Shown in pieces: positions 43,115 to 51,651 of a stretch of DNA of 64,000 nt. The notes under the pieces were generated by a model, which saw nothing but the letters and a program-made list of their open reading frames with translations, did no database searches and was not told the origin of the DNA. Position 1 is the stretch's first letter, and every line of letters starts with the position of its first letter. This DNA comes from CAYYTU01 sp964474655 (GTDB taxonomy: Bacteria > Chloroflexota > Anaerolineae > B4-G1). The stretch is from positions 62,001 to 126,000 of the forward strand of contig CAYYTU010000002.1 in assembly GCA_964474655.1 (NCBI GenBank). Reading direction: 5' to 3'. The translations under genes were made by a program, and so were the position numbers.

Positions 43115-44182
43115 TCACGATGGCTCATACAGGCAGTACGGCTCCTCGGCCATATAATCGCCGGTCAGGCTGTAGGCGCGGGCGCGGCAGCCGCCGCAGC
43201 GATGCACAAACGCACACTCGCCGCACTTCCCCTCCAGCTGGCTCAGATCGCGCAACTTACGGAACACGGGCGACTCCTGGTAGATGGTCCCGAAGTCCTG
43301 CTCGCGCACGTTGCCCGCCAGCACCGGCAGGTAGCCGCAGGGATAGACCTCGCCCCGATGCGAGATGAAGCAGTAGCCCATCCCAGCCAGACAGCCGCGG
43401 CTCATCCGATCCAGCCCGCGCTGACGCCCCACCAGGTTCGGCGGCGTCTCCGATTCCTTCTGGCGCGTCAGCACCAAGCGCATAAACTGCGGCCCACAGG
43501 TCACCCGCAGCGGGATGGGCGAATCGAGCGCCGCGTCGTAGATCCAGTTGAGGATCGACTCGTACTCCTCCGGCGACAGCTCATCGTCCACCTGACCGCG
43601 CCCGGTCGGCACGAGCATAAAGACGTGCCAGGCCGCCGCCCCCAGCGCGACGGACAGGTCGTGAATCGCCTCCAGATCGTCCACGTTCTGGCGCATCACC
43701 GTGGTGTTGATCTGAAAGGGCAGCTCCCCCTCAGCACAATACCGGATGCCGCGCACGGCCTCGTCGAAGGCGCCGGGCACGCCGCGGATAGCGTCGTGAC
43801 GCTCGTCGCAGGAGCCATCAATGCTAACCGAGACCCGCTTGATCCCCACATCCTTCATCCGCTCCACAATCGCCGGCGTGATCAGCGTGCCGTTGGGGGA
43901 GATCGCCACGCGCAGGCCCTGCTCGTTGGCGTAGGCCGCGATGTCGAAGACGTCCGCGCGCATCAGGGGCTCGCCGCCGCTGATGATGAAGATCGGCCTG
44001 GACAGCGTCGCGATCTCGTCGATCAGGCCCATCACCTCGTCGGTGGTCAATTCGTCGGGGGCTGGGTCGCGCTGGGCGCTGGCCCGGCAGTGGCGGCAGA
44101 CCAGGTTGCAGGCCCTCGTTGATTCCCAGGCGATGACGCGCGGGGCCGGGCCGATGGCGTCGCTTCCGAATGGATGGGGCAT
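43115..44182 (-). CDS. ahbD: Radical SAM heme synthase AhbD (Fe-coproporphyrin III decarboxylase)
   Basis: The 355-residue protein has the radical SAM cluster motif CNLVCRHC near residue 26-33 in 'STRACNLVCRHCRASAQRDP', the 'ISGGEPLMRADVFDIAAYAN' motif and a SPASM-type C-terminus with 'GKCGECAFVHRCGGCRARAY' plus a final cysteine (EEPYC) for an auxiliary cluster. This is the AhbD pattern; the enzyme oxidatively decarboxylates two propionates of iron-coproporphyrin III to give heme b. ATG 44182 starts three bases after the hemB stop, with GGGAGG upstream inside hemB. The AhbC/AhbD split is based on the N-terminal lead-in of each protein; the two could in principle be interchanged. Confidence 0.9.
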   Translation of the reverse strand: MPHPFGSDAIGPAPRVIAWESTRACNLVCRHCRASAQRDPAPDELTTDEVMGLIDEIATLSRPIFIISGGEPLMRADVFDIAAYANEQGLRVAISPNGTLITPAIVERMKDVGIKRVSVSIDGSCDERHDAIRGVPGAFDEAVRGIRYCAEGELPFQINTTVMRQNVDDLEAIHDLSVALGAAAWHVFMLVPTGRGQVDDELSPEEYESILNWIYDAALDSPIPLRVTCGPQFMRLVLTRQKESETPPNLVGRQRGLDRMSRGCLAGMGYCFISHRGEVYPCGYLPVLAGNVREQDFGTIYQESPVFRKLRDLSQLEGKCGECAFVHRCGGCRARAYSLTGDYMAEEPYCLYEPS

Positions 44183-44185
44183 CGG

Positions 44186-45220
44186 CTACCTCCCCTCGCT
44201 CAGCCAACGGGCGGCGTCCTTGGCCCAATAGGTCAGGATCACGTCGGCGCCGGCCCGCTTGATGGAAGTGAGCGCCTCCAGCGCCACGGCCCGCTCGTCG
44301 ATCCAGCCCTTCTGTGCCGCGGCCTTGATCATCGAGAACTCGCCGCTGACGCTGTAGGCCGCCACCGGGTAATCGAAAGTCTCCCGCACCCGCCGAATGA
44401 TGTCGAGATACGGCAGCGCTGGCTTGACCATCACGATGTCGGCGCCCTCGTCGATATCGAGCGCCACCTCGCGCAGCGCCTCGCAGGCGTTGGGCGGGTC
44501 CATCTGATGGCTGCTGCGGTCGCCGAACTGCGGCGGCGACTGACAGGCATCCCGAAACGGGCCATAGAAACTGGAAGCGTACTTGGCGGCGTAGGAGAGG
44601 ATGCTCACGTGCGCGTAGCCAGCCCCGTCCAGCGCCTCGCGGATCGCGCCCACCATCCCGTCCATCATCCCCGAGGGGGCCACCATATCGGCGCCGGCCT
44701 CGGCGTGCGAGACGGCGACCTTGGCCAGGACGTCCAGTGTCTCATCGTTCAAGATGTAGCCATCGGGCAGGCCGCAGCTTTCGGGACGGAGGTCGTGCCC
44801 GCCCCACTGCCCCCCTTTGATCAGGCCGCAGTGGCAACACTCGGTGTACTCGCAGAGGCAGACGTCGGTGATGACCGTCAGATCGGGCACGGTGTCCTTG
44901 ATGGCACGGATGGCCTGCTGGACGATGCCGTGCTCGGCGAAGTTCTCTCGGCCGATGGGGTCCCGTTCCGCTGGCAGGCCGAAGAGGATCACGGCTGGGA
45001 TGCCCAGGTCCGCGATCTCCTCCACCTCCGCCGGCAGCCGGTCAATGGACCAGTGGTAGTTGCCCGGCATCGACGGTATCTCGCGCTTCACGTCCTCGCC
45101 GTGGACGGCGAAAAGCGGATAGATCAGGTCAGATGGTGCAAGCGTCGTCTCCCGCACCATCCGGCGGACGTTCTCACTGATCCGCAGCCGGCGCAGTCGA
45201 TAGGCAGGGAAATGACTCAT
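44186..45220 (-). CDS. hemB: Porphobilinogen synthase (5-aminolevulinate dehydratase)
   Basis: The 344-residue protein shows the cysteine-rich metal site 'DVCLCEYTECCHCG', the Schiff-base lysine in 'DIVMVKPALPYLDIIRRVR' and the other lysine region 'SSFYGPFRDACQSPPQFGDR'. It condenses two 5-aminolevulinate molecules to porphobilinogen. The cysteine triad suggests a zinc enzyme. ATG 45220 follows GGAGGA at good spacing; the earlier candidate at 45244 lacks one. It heads a four-gene run hemB-ahbD-ahbAB-hemL, while the 150 bases before it hold no clear promoter. Confidence 0.96.
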   Translation of the reverse strand: MSHFPAYRLRRLRISENVRRMVRETTLAPSDLIYPLFAVHGEDVKREIPSMPGNYHWSIDRLPAEVEEIADLGIPAVILFGLPAERDPIGRENFAEHGIVQQAIRAIKDTVPDLTVITDVCLCEYTECCHCGLIKGGQWGGHDLRPESCGLPDGYILNDETLDVLAKVAVSHAEAGADMVAPSGMMDGMVGAIREALDGAGYAHVSILSYAAKYASSFYGPFRDACQSPPQFGDRSSHQMDPPNACEALREVALDIDEGADIVMVKPALPYLDIIRRVRETFDYPVAAYSVSGEFSMIKAAAQKGWIDERAVALEALTSIKRAGADVILTYWAKDAARWLSEGR

Positions 45221-45372
45221 AAAATACTCCTCCAGAGAAACCAATGCGGCTCCTATGAAATGGGGAAACCTCTAATCCCCAGTCATAACTCGCTCGAGGT
45301 CACGTGCAGAGGTGCAGAAAACACTAGCTGCGAGGGGAAGCGCCATACATTTAGAGATGGATGACCAGTGGA

Positions 45373-45756
45373 TCATCTGACATACGGCTCAAGCACCTCA
45401 AGGCCAGAGAAATTCCGGTAATGCTTGAGGTTAAACGTATAGAGCGGCGCGTCGCGCTCCAACGCCATAGCCGCGATGATACAATCGGGAGCCTCAACGC
45501 CAAATTCAAGCCGATAGGTCACCAATAAATCGAATGCCCGCTCAAATTCGCTGGCTTCGGGCCAAATCACGTTGAAGCGACGGATGAACGCTTGCACACG
45601 TTCCAGATCGGCCTTGTCTCGACACCCGGCGACCAACTCCATCGCTACAACGCCAGGGATCCCGAAGACCCGGTCCGAGGAGTGACGCAACCACCTGTCG
45701 GCTGACGCTAAGCCGCGCAGACAGTCGATCAAAACGTCAGTATCGAGCAGTATCAT
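45373..45756 (-). CDS. vapC: PIN-domain toxin VapC
   Basis: The 127-residue PIN domain has the four acidic residues expected for VapC ribonucleases: LLDTDVLID at the N-terminus, a glutamate in VVAMELVAG, and 'GVEAPDCIIAAMALERDAPL' near the C-terminus, closing with 'LYTFNLKHYRNF'. VapC toxins cleave tRNA or rRNA and are held by their antitoxin. The start overlaps the antitoxin stop by four bases (ATGA), the usual TA arrangement. The pair interrupts the heme cluster between ahbC and hemB and is probably a later insertion. Confidence 0.92.
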   Translation of the reverse strand: MILLDTDVLIDCLRGLASADRWLRHSSDRVFGIPGVVAMELVAGCRDKADLERVQAFIRRFNVIWPEASEFERAFDLLVTYRLEFGVEAPDCIIAAMALERDAPLYTFNLKHYRNFSGLEVLEPYVR

Positions 45757-46016
45757 CGCTCAGAACGCTTCCAGGTTTCTTCACGAAGGGTGCGAGCGAG
45801 CGCAGGACTGGCAGGCAGATCATCACGCTCCTCCCACATACCGAAGAACTCCGATTCTCGCAGATCGCCCAGTGTGGAATGGCGCTCCGATGCGGTTTCG
45901 GTGGGTGCGAATACGATGATGACCTCCATCGAGCCAGCCGGCACATCTTCTGGAACCCGAAGGGTAAGCGTGCGTTCGGGGGTGACTGTGGTCTTGAATT
46001 TGACAAGGCGTATCAT
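45753..46016 (-). CDS. vapB: Antitoxin partner of VapC
   Basis: The 87-residue protein begins 'MIRLVKFKTTVTPERTLTLR', a short beta-rich part, and ends with the tail 'ESEFFGMWEERDDLPASPAL', a motif seen in antitoxins paired with PIN toxins in cyanobacteria and Chloroflexota. ATG 46016 has GGAGGTGAGG directly upstream; the longer ATG at 46031 has no ribosome site and overlaps the palindromic operator. It should neutralise VapC and repress its own operon together with it. Confidence 0.85.
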   Translation of the reverse strand: MIRLVKFKTTVTPERTLTLRVPEDVPAGSMEVIIVFAPTETASERHSTLGDLRESEFFGMWEERDDLPASPALARTLREETWKRSER

Positions 46017-46030
46017 CCTCACCTCCGCCA

Positions 46031-46046
46031 TCTATGGTACCATAGA
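46031..46046. promoter_or_regulatory. Perfect 16-bp palindrome, likely vapBC operator
   Basis: TCTATGGTACCATAGA is fully self-complementary and lies 14 bases upstream of the antitoxin start. Such palindromes commonly serve TA autoregulation. Its ATGGTACCAT core recurs at 36322-36331. Confidence 0.65.
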
Positions 46047-46115
46047 TCGATAGTTATACCAATGTGCAAGTCGCATAGGGAAAGTCTACAGCTCCAAGTG
46101 AAACAGGGTTCACCA

Positions 46116-47294
46116 TCACATACCAATTTCTTCATCGGTCAGATAGCAGGCCGGGTCCGGCGCCCAGACGTCGCCGTGGACCGCCTCGGCGCGCACCCGG
46201 AAGTTGCCGTTGCAGATGTCCAGGTACTGGCACTCGGCGCAGCGCCCCTTGAGCAACGGCTTGCGGTCCTTCAGCCCCGCCATCAGCGGATCGGACGTGT
46301 CGGTCCAGATCTCGCCAAAGGGTCGCTCGCGCACGTTGCCGAACGAATGATGCTGCCAGAACTGGTCGGGGTGGACGTTCCCCAGGTGATCCACCGCCGC
46401 GATGCCAACGCCGGAGGCATTGCCACCGTTGGCCTGCAGCAGCGAGAGCACCTCCTCGTACCGCTCCGGCTGCTCGCGCCTCACGCGCTCCAGGAGGTAC
46501 GGCGCGTCGGCGTGGTTGTCGACGGTCAGGATCTCGATGTCCACCCCCTGGCGGTGAAACGCCATCGCGCGGTCGAAGATCATATCGACGGCGGCGCGGG
46601 TCTCCTCCAGCGTCAGGTCGTCGGCCCGCATACGCTCGCCGCGTCCGGCGTAGACCAGGTGATAGAAACAGGCCCGCGGGATGCCCTCGTCGCGCAGCAA
46701 GTCCAGGATGGCGGGAAGATCCTCGACGTTATGCTTATTGAGCGTCAGTCGCAGCCCTGTGCGCACGCCGACCGCCTGACAGCGATGGAAGCCCTCCAGC
46801 GCCGCGTCGAAGGCGCCGTCCACCCCGCGGAAGCGATCGTTGGTCTCGCCGATGCCGTCGAGCGAGATGCCAACGTAGGAAAAGCCCGCGTCCCGGATGC
46901 GCTGGGCGTTGGCGCGGTTGATCAACGTGCCATTGGTGGAGATCACCGTGCGCAGCCCCCGCTCGACGGCATAGGCGCCCAGCTCGAACAGATCGCCGCG
47001 CATCAGCGGCTCGCCGCCAGAGAAGAGCAGCACCGGCACGCCGAAGTCGGCCAGGTCGTCGATGAAGCCTTTCGCTTCGACGGTGCTCAGCTCATTAGGC
47101 GCAGGCTCGGCCTTGGCGGTGTAATAGCAATGCACGCAGCGCAAGTTGCACGCCTTGGTCGAGTTCCAGACCACGATCGGTTTTCGGCTCAAATTGGCCT
47201 CTCGGCGACTGGCGTACTCCTTCTCCCGCCACTTGTAACGCAGACGGTCCTGAGGACCAATCTGATCGCAGAGAAGCCGGGTAACACTGATCAT
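46116..47294 (-). CDS. ahbC: Radical SAM protein AhbC (12,18-didecarboxysiroheme deacetylase)
   Basis: The 392-residue protein opens with the lead-in 'MISVTRLLCDQIGPQDRLRY' and 'RKPIVVWNSTKACNLRCVHC', as in AhbC; the radical SAM cysteines are in CNLRCVHC. 'LLFSGGEPLMRGDLFELGAY' follows, and the C-terminal SPASM-like cysteines are in 'GRCAECQYLDICNGNFRVRA' and PACYL. AhbC removes the two acetate side chains of 12,18-didecarboxysiroheme, forming iron-coproporphyrin III for AhbD. It stands alone between vapBC and the divergent 104-residue gene, separated from hemB-ahbD-ahbAB-hemL by the TA pair. Confidence 0.92.
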   Translation of the reverse strand: MISVTRLLCDQIGPQDRLRYKWREKEYASRREANLSRKPIVVWNSTKACNLRCVHCYYTAKAEPAPNELSTVEAKGFIDDLADFGVPVLLFSGGEPLMRGDLFELGAYAVERGLRTVISTNGTLINRANAQRIRDAGFSYVGISLDGIGETNDRFRGVDGAFDAALEGFHRCQAVGVRTGLRLTLNKHNVEDLPAILDLLRDEGIPRACFYHLVYAGRGERMRADDLTLEETRAAVDMIFDRAMAFHRQGVDIEILTVDNHADAPYLLERVRREQPERYEEVLSLLQANGGNASGVGIAAVDHLGNVHPDQFWQHHSFGNVRERPFGEIWTDTSDPLMAGLKDRKPLLKGRCAECQYLDICNGNFRVRAEAVHGDVWAPDPACYLTDEEIGM

Positions 47295-47314
47295 CCTATC
47301 CTCTCCATCATCTT

Positions 47315-47343
47315 TTGTGCGTTTATCAATTTTACGCTACAAT
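47315..47343 (+). promoter_or_regulatory. Predicted promoter of the 104-residue gene
   Basis: TTGTGC (47315-47320) and TACAAT (47338-47343) are separated by exactly 17 bases, 36 bases before the start codon. Confidence 0.6.
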
Positions 47344-47378
47344 CAGACCATAAGTCCCAATCGCGAAAGAGGTGGTGT

Positions 47379-47693
47379 ATGGCTCTATCTCCTACAGTCG
47401 TCTCCAAGCCGGCTCAAAAAGTGCTCAAGGAACTAACGGGAGAGACGCGCCCCGACTTGGCGCTTCCCCTGGCCTTGAAAGATCTGGTGCAACTGCGCTT
47501 GGAAGCTGCAGAATCCAAAATCGCTGCTTTCGAAGAAAAGTACAGTATGGACTTCGCCCAGTTCAAAGAGGCCTGGGAGCGCGGCGACATTGACGCCCCT
47601 TACTCCTACGCCGTAGAAAAAGACTACTGGGAATGGGAAGCCGCGATAACTGACAAGGCCAAACTCGAAGAGCTACAAGACGCGCTGATTTGA
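47379..47693 (+). CDS. Small helical protein, orphan antitoxin-like (104 aa)
   Basis: ATG 47379 lies behind a GAGGTGG site and a good promoter. The sequence is helical and charged; 'RLEAAESKIAAFEEKYSMDF', 'FKEAWERGDIDAPYSYAVEK' and 'DYWEWEAAITDKAKLEELQD' are typical of small proteins that usually sit upstream of a toxin-like gene in archaea and Chloroflexota (recalled, not verified). No partner ORF follows: the 97 bases after the stop contain only a short repeat patch before the cobA-hemD end. It is the only plus-strand gene in the heme region and may be the surviving half of a TA pair. Confidence 0.7.
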   Translation: MALSPTVVSKPAQKVLKELTGETRPDLALPLALKDLVQLRLEAAESKIAAFEEKYSMDFAQFKEAWERGDIDAPYSYAVEKDYWEWEAAITDKAKLEELQDALI

Positions 47694-47770
47694 GCACCTC
47701 CGAATTCCTCTTCTGCTGCTCCCGCAATCGTACGAGATCGCCGTCAAGAGACGCCTCCCACAAAGCCTAC

Positions 47771-47800
47771 AACTTGCAACTTGCAACCTGCTAACCTGTA
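47771..47800. repeat. Short AACTTGC repeat patch at the end of cobA-hemD
   Basis: AACTTGCAACTTGCAACCTG and following related bases overlap the stop codon of cobA-hemD. It is akin to the ACTTGC array at 41989-42035. Confidence 0.5.
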
Positions 47801-49329
47801 ACTTCTTTTTGATACGTCACCAACGCGTTGAGCAGCCCCTCAATCGTGTGCTCGCTGGCGCTGACGTGCACCGGCAGGCCCAGCTCCCGCGCCGTCCCCG
47901 CCGTGATGGGCCCGATGCAGGCGACGACGATGCCCTCCGGAAGCTCCGGCAGCGGCTCCAGCGCCGCCACGAAGTTACGCACGGTCGAGGAACTGGTGAA
48001 GGTCAGGACGTCGATCTCGCCCGCCGCCAGCAACTCGCGGATTCGCTCCGCATCCTCGGCATCGGCCGACACCGTCCGGTAGGCCGCGATCTCGTCGACG
48101 TCGGAGCCAGCATCAATCAACCCGTCGGCAAGCGCCGGGCGGGCGATGTCGGCCCGCGGCAGCAGCACGCGCTGCCCCTCCACCGCGCCGATCTCGTCCA
48201 GGATCGCCTCCGCAACGTACTGATCGGGCACCAGGTCGGCCCGCAGGCCGTGACGGGCCAGCTCCCCGGCGGTGACCGGGCCGATGGCGCCCAAGCGCGC
48301 GCCGGCGAAGGCCCGCGCGTCCTTCCCCAACGCCTCCAACCGCCGCCAGAAGAACCGCACCCCGTTGGTGCTGGTGAAGATGGTCCAATCGTAGTGACCG
48401 CTCGCCAGCCGCTCAATCGCCGCATCCAGCGCTGCCCAATCCTCCGGCGGGCGGATCTCAATGGTCGGGAAGATAACCGGAGCGGCGCCCAGTTCCCGCA
48501 GCCGCGCCGCGGTCCCCCCGGCCTTCTCGCGAGGCCGCGTGACCAGCACCCGCTGCCCAAACAACAGCCGCGTATCGAACCAGCGCAGCTCGTCCCGCAG
48601 CGCCGCCACGCCGCCCACCACGAGCACAGCCGGCGGTCGCAACTCGGCCTCCCGGGCCCGCTCGGCGATGGTTTCCAGCGTACCGGCCACCGCCTCCTGC
48701 CGGGGCGTCGTCCCCCAGCGAATGAGGGCCGCGGGCGTCTGCGGATCGCGCCCCGTCGCCAGCAGCTCCCGCGCGATGACCGGCAGGTTGCCCACGCCCA
48801 TCAGCACGATCAGCGTGTCCATCCGCGCCAGGGCGTCCCAATCGAGCCCCAGGCCCTCGTCGGCGCCCTCGCCGCCCTTGCGCCGGTGACCGGTGACCAC
48901 GGCGAAGTTCGAGGCCACGTCCCGATGAGTGACGGGAATCCCGGCGTAGGCCGGGACGGCGATCGGGCTGGTGATGCCCGGCACCACCTCGAAGGGAACC
49001 CCGGCCGCCGATAAAACCTGGGCCTCCTCGCCGCCGCGCCCGAAGACGAAGGGATCGCCGCCCTTGAGCCGCACTACCCTCAGCCCGGCCCGCGCCTTCT
49101 CCACCAGCAAGTCGTTGATCTCCTGCTGCGACAGTTTGTGCTTGTGCGCCGACTTGCCGACGTAGATCAGCTCCGCGTCCGGCCGCGCCGCATCCAGCAG
49201 ATCATCGCCGATCAGACGATCGTAGAGCACGACGTCGGCCCGCGCCAGGCAATCGCGCCCGCGCACGGTGATCAGGCCCGGATCGCCCGGCCCGGCGCCG
49301 ATGAGGTAGACAATGCCAATGTTGGTCAA
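47791..49329 (-). CDS. cobA-hemD: Uroporphyrinogen-III C-methyltransferase / uroporphyrinogen-III synthase fusion
   Basis: The 512-residue fusion has an N-terminal SUMT domain (~1-250) with 'VYLIGAGPGDPGLITVRGRD', 'VRLKGGDPFVFGRGGEEAQ' and 'VPGITSPIAVPAYAGIPVTH'. The C-terminal HemD domain (~255-512) has 'FTSTNGVRFFWRRLEALG' and 'DVLTFTSSSTVRNFVAALEP'. HemD closes hydroxymethylbilane to uroporphyrinogen III, and CobA methylates it twice to precorrin-2, so the fusion commits flux to the siroheme/heme and B12 branches rather than to HemE. The start is TTG 49329 with AGGAGGG upstream; no ATG fits. It follows hemC after a 64-base gap made partly of TTACGTT repeats. Confidence 0.95.
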   Translation of the reverse strand: MTNIGIVYLIGAGPGDPGLITVRGRDCLARADVVLYDRLIGDDLLDAARPDAELIYVGKSAHKHKLSQQEINDLLVEKARAGLRVVRLKGGDPFVFGRGGEEAQVLSAAGVPFEVVPGITSPIAVPAYAGIPVTHRDVASNFAVVTGHRRKGGEGADEGLGLDWDALARMDTLIVLMGVGNLPVIARELLATGRDPQTPAALIRWGTTPRQEAVAGTLETIAERAREAELRPPAVLVVGGVAALRDELRWFDTRLLFGQRVLVTRPREKAGGTAARLRELGAAPVIFPTIEIRPPEDWAALDAAIERLASGHYDWTIFTSTNGVRFFWRRLEALGKDARAFAGARLGAIGPVTAGELARHGLRADLVPDQYVAEAILDEIGAVEGQRVLLPRADIARPALADGLIDAGSDVDEIAAYRTVSADAEDAERIRELLAAGEIDVLTFTSSSTVRNFVAALEPLPELPEGIVVACIGPITAGTARELGLPVHVSASEHTIEGLLNALVTYQKEVTG

Positions 49330-49393
49330 AATCGCCCTCCTGATTCAAAACGTGTTGCGTAGTGCGCAACCTTTCTGCTTACGCCTTACGTTT

Positions 49394-50332
49394 TTACGTT
49401 TTACGTTTCAACAAGTCGCCCGCGCCGCGCCCCAGCAGATCCTCGGCCACGGCCTCGCCTACTGCCTCCGCCTGCTCCATCGGACCGCGCCGCTCGTTGC
49501 GGATCATCCTCTGCCCGTCGTGGCTGGCGACCAGGCCGCGCAGCCACACGTCGCCCTCGTCGATCACGGCGTAGGCCGCGGCGGGCACGTGGCAGCCGGC
49601 GCCCAGACGAGCCATAAAGCTCCGTTCGGCGGCGGCAGCGGCCCAACTCGACGGGTGATTGACCGGCGCGACCAGCGTACGCGTCTGCTCGTCGTCCGCG
49701 CGGATCTCCACCGCAAGCGCACCCTGCCCCGCCGCCGGCAGCAGCGTCTCCGGCGGCAGCACCTCGGTGATCGCATCCTCGCGCTCCAGCCGGGTCAGCC
49801 CGGCGGCCGCCAGGACGACCGCATCGTAATCGGCCCCCTCGGCCTTGCGCAGGCGCGTATCCACGTTACCGCGGATGCCCACCACCTCCAGATCGGGACG
49901 CCGATTCAGCAGCTGCGCCTTGCGGCGCGGCGAGCCAGTGCCGACTCGCGCTCCGGCCGGCAGCTCCAGCAGCGAAGCGCCCGCGGGCGAGACCAGCACA
50001 TCGCGCGGATCGGCTCGCTCCGGCACAGCAGCGAGCGCCAGCGCTGGCGGTACTCGACTGGGCATATCCTTCAGGCTATGAACCGCCAGGTCGATCGCGT
50101 CGTCCAACAGCGCAACCTCCAGCGCCTTAACGAACAACCCCACACCTCCCGCTCGATGGAGCGGCGTCTTCCGGTCCCGATCGCCTTGGGTGGTAACCTC
50201 GACGATCTGGAAGCGAACGTCGGGATGATGGGCCTGCAACCGATCCATCACCCACCGCGCCTGCCAGAGCGCCAGATCGCTGCCGCGCGTACCGACGCGG
50301 ACGGTCGTCTGCTCATCGCTCTTCAGCGTCAC
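49394..50332 (-). CDS. hemC: Hydroxymethylbilane synthase (porphobilinogen deaminase)
   Basis: The 312-residue protein contains 'VRVGTRGSDLALWQARWVMD', 'AVHSLKDMPSRVPPALALAA', 'VGTGSPRRKAQLLNRRPDLE' and 'LPAAGQGALAVEIRADDEQT'. The dipyrromethane cofactor cysteine is in 'RLGAGCHVPAAAYAV'. It polymerises four porphobilinogens to hydroxymethylbilane. GTG 50332 overlaps the hemA stop (GTGA), so translation is coupled to hemA. Confidence 0.96.
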   Translation of the reverse strand: MTLKSDEQTTVRVGTRGSDLALWQARWVMDRLQAHHPDVRFQIVEVTTQGDRDRKTPLHRAGGVGLFVKALEVALLDDAIDLAVHSLKDMPSRVPPALALAAVPERADPRDVLVSPAGASLLELPAGARVGTGSPRRKAQLLNRRPDLEVVGIRGNVDTRLRKAEGADYDAVVLAAAGLTRLEREDAITEVLPPETLLPAAGQGALAVEIRADDEQTRTLVAPVNHPSSWAAAAAERSFMARLGAGCHVPAAAYAVIDEGDVWLRGLVASHDGQRMIRNERRGPMEQAEAVGEAVAEDLLGRGAGDLLKRKT

Positions 50333-51651
50333 GTCGAGCGCTCCTTGACGCTCCCGTTGCCACCGTGTCCATTGCCGCCCAGGCCAAACAGATCGCGGGC
50401 CACCTCGGCGTAGTGGTAGCCATCGTCGCAGCCGGCGTGCTCCTTGAGGCAGACGGTGGGGTGATGCAAAATCTTGTTTACCAATCGCTTCGTCATCGCC
50501 TGAATGATCTCGCGCTCGCGCTCAGAAAGGCCGTTCACGCGCCGCAGTGCTCGCTCGACCTCGGCCTGCCGCAGACCGTGAATCTCCCTCCGCAGATCGA
50601 TGATGGTGGGCACCACATCCAGCGACCGGTGCCAGCTCAGAAACTCCTCTTGCACCTGTCCGATGATCGTCTCGACTCTCGGCACCTCCTGACGGCGGCG
50701 GGTCTTGTTCTGCTCGACCACGGCCTGCAAGTCGTCGATGTCGTAGAGGTAGACGCCATCCAGGCTGCCCACCGCCGGCTCGGCGTCGCGCGGCACGGCG
50801 ATATCGATCAGAAAGAGCGGGCGGTCACAGCGCGCCGTCATCGCCTGTTGGACGTTTTCCAGATGGACGATGGCATGCGGCGCCGCCGTCGAGGTGATGA
50901 CGATGTCGGCCCACGAGAGCGCCTCATCCATCCGCTCCCAGCCCAACGCGCGGGCGTCGAACTGCGCCGCCAGCCGCTCGGCCCGGGCTCGGGTGCGGTT
51001 CAGGATGGAAAGATCCTCGGCGCCGGCCCCCACCAGCGCCTCGACCGTCAATTCCGCCATCTCCCCGGCGCCGATCACCAGCACCCGGCACGCCGACAGA
51101 TCGCCGAAGACATCCTCCGCCAGATCGACCGCCACGTGACCGATCGAGGTCACGCCCTGGCTGATGTTCGTCTCGGTGCGGGCCCGTTTGCCCGCCTCAA
51201 TGGCGTGCCGGAAGAGCGCCGCCAGCACCTTGCCGGCCGCGCCCAGCGAAAGCGCCGTCTCCATCGCATCGGTAACCTGGCCCAGTACCTCGTGCTCGCC
51301 CAGGACCATCGAATCGAGCCCGGCCGCCACGGAGAAGAGATGCTCGACCGCCTCCTCATCGGCGTAGGTGTAGAGATAGGGCTCGAACGCCTCGCGAGGC
51401 TCCCCGTGGCAATCCTCCAGCAGCCGACAGACGGCCTCGTAGCCCTCGTCGCGGGAGGAGGCCACGGTGTAGACCTCCAGGCGATTGCAGGTGGAGAGGA
51501 TGACGCCCTCCGCGCCGTAAGGACACGAGCCGTTGCCGGACCGGTAGCGGGCCAGCGCCTCCTCCAGGGATCGCCTGTTGAACGCCAGTGTCTCTCGCAC
51601 CTCAACCGGCGCGACCTTGTGATTGAGGCCCACAACCACGATTCGTTTCAT
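50329..51651 (-). CDS. hemA: Glutamyl-tRNA reductase
   Basis: The 440-residue protein begins 'MKRIVVVGLNHKVAPVEVRE' and has the catalytic cysteine in 'GVILSTCNRLEVYTVASSRD', the nucleotide-binding segment 'CRVLVIGAGEMAELTVEALV' and 'PLFLIDIAVPRDAEPAVGSL'. It reduces glutamyl-tRNA to glutamate-1-semialdehyde, the entry to tetrapyrroles. ATG 51651 overlaps the sirC stop by one base; the frame stays open further upstream only by chance, antiparallel to nothing and in another frame of sirC. The C-terminus ends in a Gly/Asn-rich tail. Confidence 0.96.
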   Translation of the reverse strand: MKRIVVVGLNHKVAPVEVRETLAFNRRSLEEALARYRSGNGSCPYGAEGVILSTCNRLEVYTVASSRDEGYEAVCRLLEDCHGEPREAFEPYLYTYADEEAVEHLFSVAAGLDSMVLGEHEVLGQVTDAMETALSLGAAGKVLAALFRHAIEAGKRARTETNISQGVTSIGHVAVDLAEDVFGDLSACRVLVIGAGEMAELTVEALVGAGAEDLSILNRTRARAERLAAQFDARALGWERMDEALSWADIVITSTAAPHAIVHLENVQQAMTARCDRPLFLIDIAVPRDAEPAVGSLDGVYLYDIDDLQAVVEQNKTRRRQEVPRVETIIGQVQEEFLSWHRSLDVVPTIIDLRREIHGLRQAEVERALRRVNGLSEREREIIQAMTKRLVNKILHHPTVCLKEHAGCDDGYHYAEVARDLFGLGGNGHGGNGSVKERST

